From assembly GCA_023460035.1 (NCBI GenBank), contig JAEWRN010000002.1:1-64000 (forward strand): 64,000 nucleotides of DNA. The letters run 5' to 3'. The stretch comes from Bacillota bacterium (GTDB lineage Bacteria > Bacillota > Clostridia > Oscillospirales > Ruminococcaceae). A program made the translations under genes and the position numbers. The notes under the pieces were generated by a model. The model saw only the letters and a program-made list of their open reading frames with translations. It was not told where the DNA came from and ran no database searches. This document shows, one piece after another, positions 60,712 to 64,000 of the stretch (position 1 is the stretch's first letter; every line of letters begins with the position of its first letter).

Positions 60712-61692
60712 ATGACACTCCGGGATTTGATGATGCTGTACGGCGTCACGCTGGGCAAACGGCGCACCAAACGGGAAAAATACCTGTTTGCAAAACAAAT
60801 AGGCGAGGCCTTTCCTCCACTGGGGTTCCCGGTGCAGGTGCAGCAGCTGAACGAGCGGGTTTTTCAGGTAGAAAACCTGATTGCGGGCGACCTTACCACG
60901 GCAGAGGTGGTGTTTGTGACGCCGTTTGACACCCCCGCCAAAACCGTTTACCCGGCAAATTACTACCCGTTTCACCCCGAGCTGACGGTGCGCGAAAACC
61001 GGCGCGACATTATAGTGCAGTTTTTGCTGGCACTGGTGCTGTTGCTGGCAGCCACCCTTGCACTGCGGCTGGGGCTTGCCACGGCCGCGTTGGCGCCGCG
61101 CGTTACCGCCTTTGTGGCGGCCGGCGCGCTGGCGCTGGCCGGGGTGTGGCGGCTGTTCAGCCACTCGAACCCCTATAACTTTAACCGCGCCTCCGCCAGC
61201 ATTGCCGTGATGGCAAAGCTGGCAGAAGAGCTGCACGGCAACAACAAAGTGGCGTTTGCCTTTTGCGACCGCTCTGCCACCACCTACGAGGGGTATAAGC
61301 TGCTGGCAAAAAACCTTGCGGGCCCCTCTGCCGTTATTCTGCTGGACTGTATTGCAGAGGGCGAAAAGCTGGCGCTGGCGCACAGCAAATTTTCAGCCGC
61401 GCGGGCAGACCAGCTTATCGCCCTGCTGGGCGACACGCCGGTGCTGCGGCGCAGCTATGAGGAAAACGAGCTCGGGCGCAACGTGCTGTCCATCTTCCCC
61501 ACCGGGTTGATGCTGACCAGCGGCAGCGTGCAGCAGGGCGAATTTGTGGTGCAGCACACCGGTACCAAACACGACGTGGGGCTGAACTTACCAAGGCTCG
61601 AACAAATCAAGCAGGCACTAGCCGCCTTTGCGCGCGCAAAAAAGGCGCCGCAGCAGGTGGCAGAAACAACACAGGAGCAACAAATAACATGA
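60712..61692 (+). CDS. Membrane protein with degenerate M28 peptidase-like fold
   Basis: 326 residues from the ATG at 60712 (AAAGGA upstream). Two membrane helices at about 101-125 and 132-150 interrupt a soluble fold. VVFVTPFDTPAK (Asp73), NFNRASASIAVMAKLAEEL and KVAFAFCDRSATTYEGYKLLAKN follow the layout of M28 aminopeptidases (HYDT, N-SG, EE-GL-GS motifs), but most metal ligands are gone, so it is unlikely to be a peptidase. Overlaps nagA (ATGA). Role unknown; sits in the deacetylase operon. Confidence 0.65.
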   Translation: MTLRDLMMLYGVTLGKRRTKREKYLFAKQIGEAFPPLGFPVQVQQLNERVFQVENLIAGDLTTAEVVFVTPFDTPAKTVYPANYYPFHPELTVRENRRDIIVQFLLALVLLLAATLALRLGLATAALAPRVTAFVAAGALALAGVWRLFSHSNPYNFNRASASIAVMAKLAEELHGNNKVAFAFCDRSATTYEGYKLLAKNLAGPSAVILLDCIAEGEKLALAHSKFSAARADQLIALLGDTPVLRRSYEENELGRNVLSIFPTGLMLTSGSVQQGEFVVQHTGTKHDVGLNLPRLEQIKQALAAFARAKKAPQQVAETTQEQQIT

Positions 61693-62882
61693 AAATCAAA
61701 TCGAATCGTATTATGATGCAGGACGGTGAAAAGGCCGGTGTTTTGACGATTGAAAACGGCAAGATCACCGCATTTGATGAAAACGGCACCGCGCCGGACG
61801 CCGAGGACTTTGGCAACCAGCGCATTATCCCCGGTATTTTTGACACCCACAACCACGGCACCTGCGGTTTTGGCATGCTGGGGGGCGAAGCGAGCCACGA
61901 GCAGCGGGTCGCTTCGGTGAAGGGCTATTTAAAAGGCCTTGCCAGCCAGGGCACGGTCAACATCTTCCCTACCGTGATGGACGTGGAGGGTATTCGCGCT
62001 GTCGTAGAGGTGGCAAAGCAGGGCAACCAGGGCGGCGCGACCATTTTGGGTATTCACAGCGAGGGCCCGTGGCTGAACCGCACCGGTGAAAAGGGCATCC
62101 GCACCGGCTGGCCCGACGTCAGCATGGACACCGCAAAGGCCATGGTGCAGGCAGGCGAAGGCCTGCTGCGCCTTGTGGCGCTGGCGCCCGAGATCCCCGG
62201 CATCGAGCCGATTATGGAATATTTCCTTTCGCAGGGTGTCACGCTGGCCGCCGCGCACAGCGACAACAACTACCAGCAGGCGACTGCCGCTTATGCAAAG
62301 GGCATCACCGTCGCCACCCACACCGGCAACGTGATGACCGACATGCACCACCGCGACGTGGGTGGCCTTGGCGCCGCACTGCTGAACGACAACGTGCAGT
62401 GCGAAGTGATCTGCGACGGCATGCACATCTGCAACGAGATGCTGCAAATTTATTTCCGCGTCAAAAACCCGTCGCAATTTATGATGGTCAGCGACTGCAC
62501 GCCACTGTCCGGCGCGCCGACCGGCGAGTACACCGGCTTTATGGAGGGTATGACGATGATTGTCACCCCCGAGGGCTTTGTGCTTACCGATACCGGCCGC
62601 CTGATGGGCTCCAGCCAGCCGGTGCTGTTTGACATCGGCAACCTGGTCGAAAAGGTCGGCCTGCCGCTGCAGACCTGCCTTGAAATGGCCTGCCTGAACC
62701 CCTGCAAAAAGTACGGTTTTGCAGACAGTAAGGGCTCGCTGGCCGTGGGTAAGGACGCCGACCTTGTGGTCATCAGCGACGACTACAAGGCACAGGTCAC
62801 CTTTGCCGAGGGCCGCCGTGTGTATGACCGTGCTGCAGAGGGCGCCATTTTTAACAAGGAGTTTTTAAAAGCAAATTCATGA
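61689..62882 (+). CDS. nagA: N-acetylglucosamine-6-phosphate deacetylase
   Basis: 397 residues. Amidohydrolase fold with DTHNHG (residues 52-57), IHSEGPWLNRTGEKGIR carrying the metal Glu, AAHSDNNYQQATAAYAKGI, ATHTGNVMTDMHHRDVG and MVSDCTPLSGAPTGEY with the catalytic Asp. Deacetylates GlcNAc-6-P to GlcN-6-P. ATGA overlaps on both sides tie it to the M28-like and chbG genes. It supports an amino-sugar substrate for the PTS. Confidence 0.93.
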   Translation: MKIKSNRIMMQDGEKAGVLTIENGKITAFDENGTAPDAEDFGNQRIIPGIFDTHNHGTCGFGMLGGEASHEQRVASVKGYLKGLASQGTVNIFPTVMDVEGIRAVVEVAKQGNQGGATILGIHSEGPWLNRTGEKGIRTGWPDVSMDTAKAMVQAGEGLLRLVALAPEIPGIEPIMEYFLSQGVTLAAAHSDNNYQQATAAYAKGITVATHTGNVMTDMHHRDVGGLGAALLNDNVQCEVICDGMHICNEMLQIYFRVKNPSQFMMVSDCTPLSGAPTGEYTGFMEGMTMIVTPEGFVLTDTGRLMGSSQPVLFDIGNLVEKVGLPLQTCLEMACLNPCKKYGFADSKGSLAVGKDADLVVISDDYKAQVTFAEGRRVYDRAAEGAIFNKEFLKANS

Positions 62883-63685
62883 GCAAGAAAAAACTGATCG
62901 TTGTAGCCGATGACTTCGGCTTTAGTGAAGCGTATAATTATGGTGTCGTCAAAGGCTACCGTGACGGCATCGTCACCACCCTGTCGCTGATGAGCAACAT
63001 GGCGGCCGCCCCCCACGCGGTGGCGCTGCGCAACCGCGAATGCCCCACTGCCCCGCTGGCCCAGCACACAAACTTTGTGCAGTACCGCCCCGTCAGCGAC
63101 CCGGCAAGCATCCCCACGCTGGTGGACGGTGAGGGCAAATTTTACCGCAGCTACGACTGGCGCGGCGAAGACCCGAACGACCCGAAGTGCAAGGGCACCG
63201 TGTACCCCAGTTATGCGGATTTTTACACCGAGACCATGGCGCAGCTGGACCGCCACAAACAGCTGACCGGCAGCTACCCCAACCATTTCGAGGGGCACAG
63301 CGCCATGACAAAGCCCATGATGCAGGCCTTTATGGATATCGGCGCAAAGCTGGGCATCCACAACATGGCGCAGCCGTTTGTAGAGACCGACAAGATGCGG
63401 GTCGCGTTTGAGCTGTTTACCCAAAACCCATCCGCCATTGAGATTTTAAACCGCGGCAGCCAGCCGGAGGATTGGTTTGAAGACCGTTTTGGCCTGCTGG
63501 ACAGCCCGCACGAAATCAATGTGCTGCATTTCCACCCCGGGTATCTCGACGCCTACCTGCTGGACAACACCTCGCTGACCACCCCGCGTTGCCGCGACCT
63601 TGCAACGCTGTGCGACCCGCGGGTGCGCGCCTGGCTGGATGACCACGAGATTGAACTGACTGATTTCAGCGCCGTTTACCGCTGA
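62879..63685 (+). CDS. chbG: Carbohydrate deacetylase of the YdjC/ChbG family
   Basis: 268 residues. LIVVADDFGFSEAYNYGVVKGYRDGIVTTLSLM has the YdjC catalytic Asp pair (Asp11/Asp12), and AQHTNF plus HFEGHSAMTKP the metal histidines. ChbG removes one acetyl group from chitobiose and chitotriose phosphates. The overlap with nagA suggests co-processing of N-acetylated oligosaccharides imported by the PTS. Length fits the family. Confidence 0.9.
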   Translation: MSKKKLIVVADDFGFSEAYNYGVVKGYRDGIVTTLSLMSNMAAAPHAVALRNRECPTAPLAQHTNFVQYRPVSDPASIPTLVDGEGKFYRSYDWRGEDPNDPKCKGTVYPSYADFYTETMAQLDRHKQLTGSYPNHFEGHSAMTKPMMQAFMDIGAKLGIHNMAQPFVETDKMRVAFELFTQNPSAIEILNRGSQPEDWFEDRFGLLDSPHEINVLHFHPGYLDAYLLDNTSLTTPRCRDLATLCDPRVRAWLDDHEIELTDFSAVYR

Positions 63686-63710
63686 AACCGGCTGTAAAGG
63701 AGAGGACCGC

Positions 63711-64000
63711 ATGCTTTTTATCATTTTTGCCGTTGTGGTGGCCCTGTTGCTGGTGGTGCTGCAATTTAAACAGTACCGCAGCTTTCAACAACAGCTGGCC
63801 GAGCACCAGCAGCAGACTGGCGAAATACCGCAGGCCACTGTGTTTCCGGCGCTGCGCCGGGTGTCGCTGCTGGGGCCGGTTGTCATCTGTGTGGTGGTCG
63901 CAGTGGTCATTGTGCTGCGCCCCGCGCTGGTCAACGACCCGCAGGCCTACCTTGTGCTGCTGCTTATTTTGGGCATTCTGTTTTCGGGCAGCAGCATCAC
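63711..64000 (+). CDS. Membrane protein, 3' end outside the window
   Basis: Partial, 96 codons seen. AAAGGAGAGG precedes the ATG. Begins with a hydrophobic helix (LFIIFAVVVALLLVVLQF), a Gln-rich stretch, then two more hydrophobic segments (LLGPVVICVVVAVVIVL; AYLVLLLILGILF). Same strand and 25 bp after chbG, so probably the next gene of that operon. Family not recognised. Confidence 0.75.
   Translation, partial: MLFIIFAVVVALLLVVLQFKQYRSFQQQLAEHQQQTGEIPQATVFPALRRVSLLGPVVICVVVAVVIVLRPALVNDPQAYLVLLLILGILFSGSSI

Noticed and set aside
59563..61383. 606-codon minus-strand frame
   Set aside because: Antisense to the PTS EIIC/EIID and M28-like genes; His/Gln-rich composition of a shadow frame.

Overview
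The window is the replication-origin region of a fairly GC-rich, low-GC-phylum (Firmicutes/Clostridia) chromosome. The best guess is an Oscillospiraceae-type gut anaerobe. This rests on the rpmH-rnpA-yidD-yidC-jag-mnmE-mnmG-rsmG / dnaA-dnaN-rlbA-recF-remB-gyrB-gyrA order, strong AGGAGG ribosome binding sites, TTGACA/TATAAT promoters, a YesM/YesN-type two-component system, mannose-family PTS genes and PadR/HxlR regulators. Genes left of dnaA are mostly on the minus strand and genes right of it on the plus strand, as expected if forks leave from about 44.5-46.5 kb.

Layout. 0.2-1.5 kb: a TetR regulator with a membrane protein. 1.7-6.1 kb: an MFS carrier, a split AtuA-type pair and its divergent LysR regulator. 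6.3-16.8 kb: a galactose-type sugar ABC importer (mglB-mglA-mglC), followed on the same strand by a three-component sugar-sensing system (response regulator, histidine kinase, membrane-anchored binding protein), a second sugar-binding lipoprotein and a TIM-barrel protein. 17.7-19.3 kb: an HxlR regulator divergent from a sugar O-acetyltransferase and a flavodoxin-like reductase. 19.5-22.9 kb: a small membrane protein, an MBL hydrolase and a PadR-HAAS-2TM membrane module. 24.0-26.75 kb: an AT-rich island with a membrane protein, a SatD protein that reads like a divergent class III nucleotide cyclase, and a DUF3307 membrane protein behind an operator array with an exact 29-bp period. The island ends at an initiator tRNA. 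27.3-31 kb: malQ, an AAC(6')-like acetyltransferase, a CPBP protease and tRNA-Lys.

31-49 kb is the origin core: serS, parB, parA, three perfect parS sites, a 3-kb gene-free segment dense in DnaA-box-like motifs, rsmG, mnmG, mnmE, jag, yidC, yidD, rnpA, rpmH, then dnaA, the oriC box cluster, dnaN, rlbA, recF and remB. gyrB and gyrA follow. 54-64 kb carries a small membrane protein, an aldose-epimerase-like gene, a PRD/PTS-domain activator, and an operon for a mannose-type PTS, a degenerate M28-like membrane protein, nagA and chbG. Together these probably import and deacetylate an N-acetylated (amino-sugar) substrate.

The most unusual parts are the SatD/DUF3307 island with its periodic promoter array, the gene-free parS/DnaA-box region, a repeat element shared by two intergenic regions, and the six-fold repeated 2TM membrane protein under a PadR repressor. 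All calls come from reading the sequence; no database search was run.
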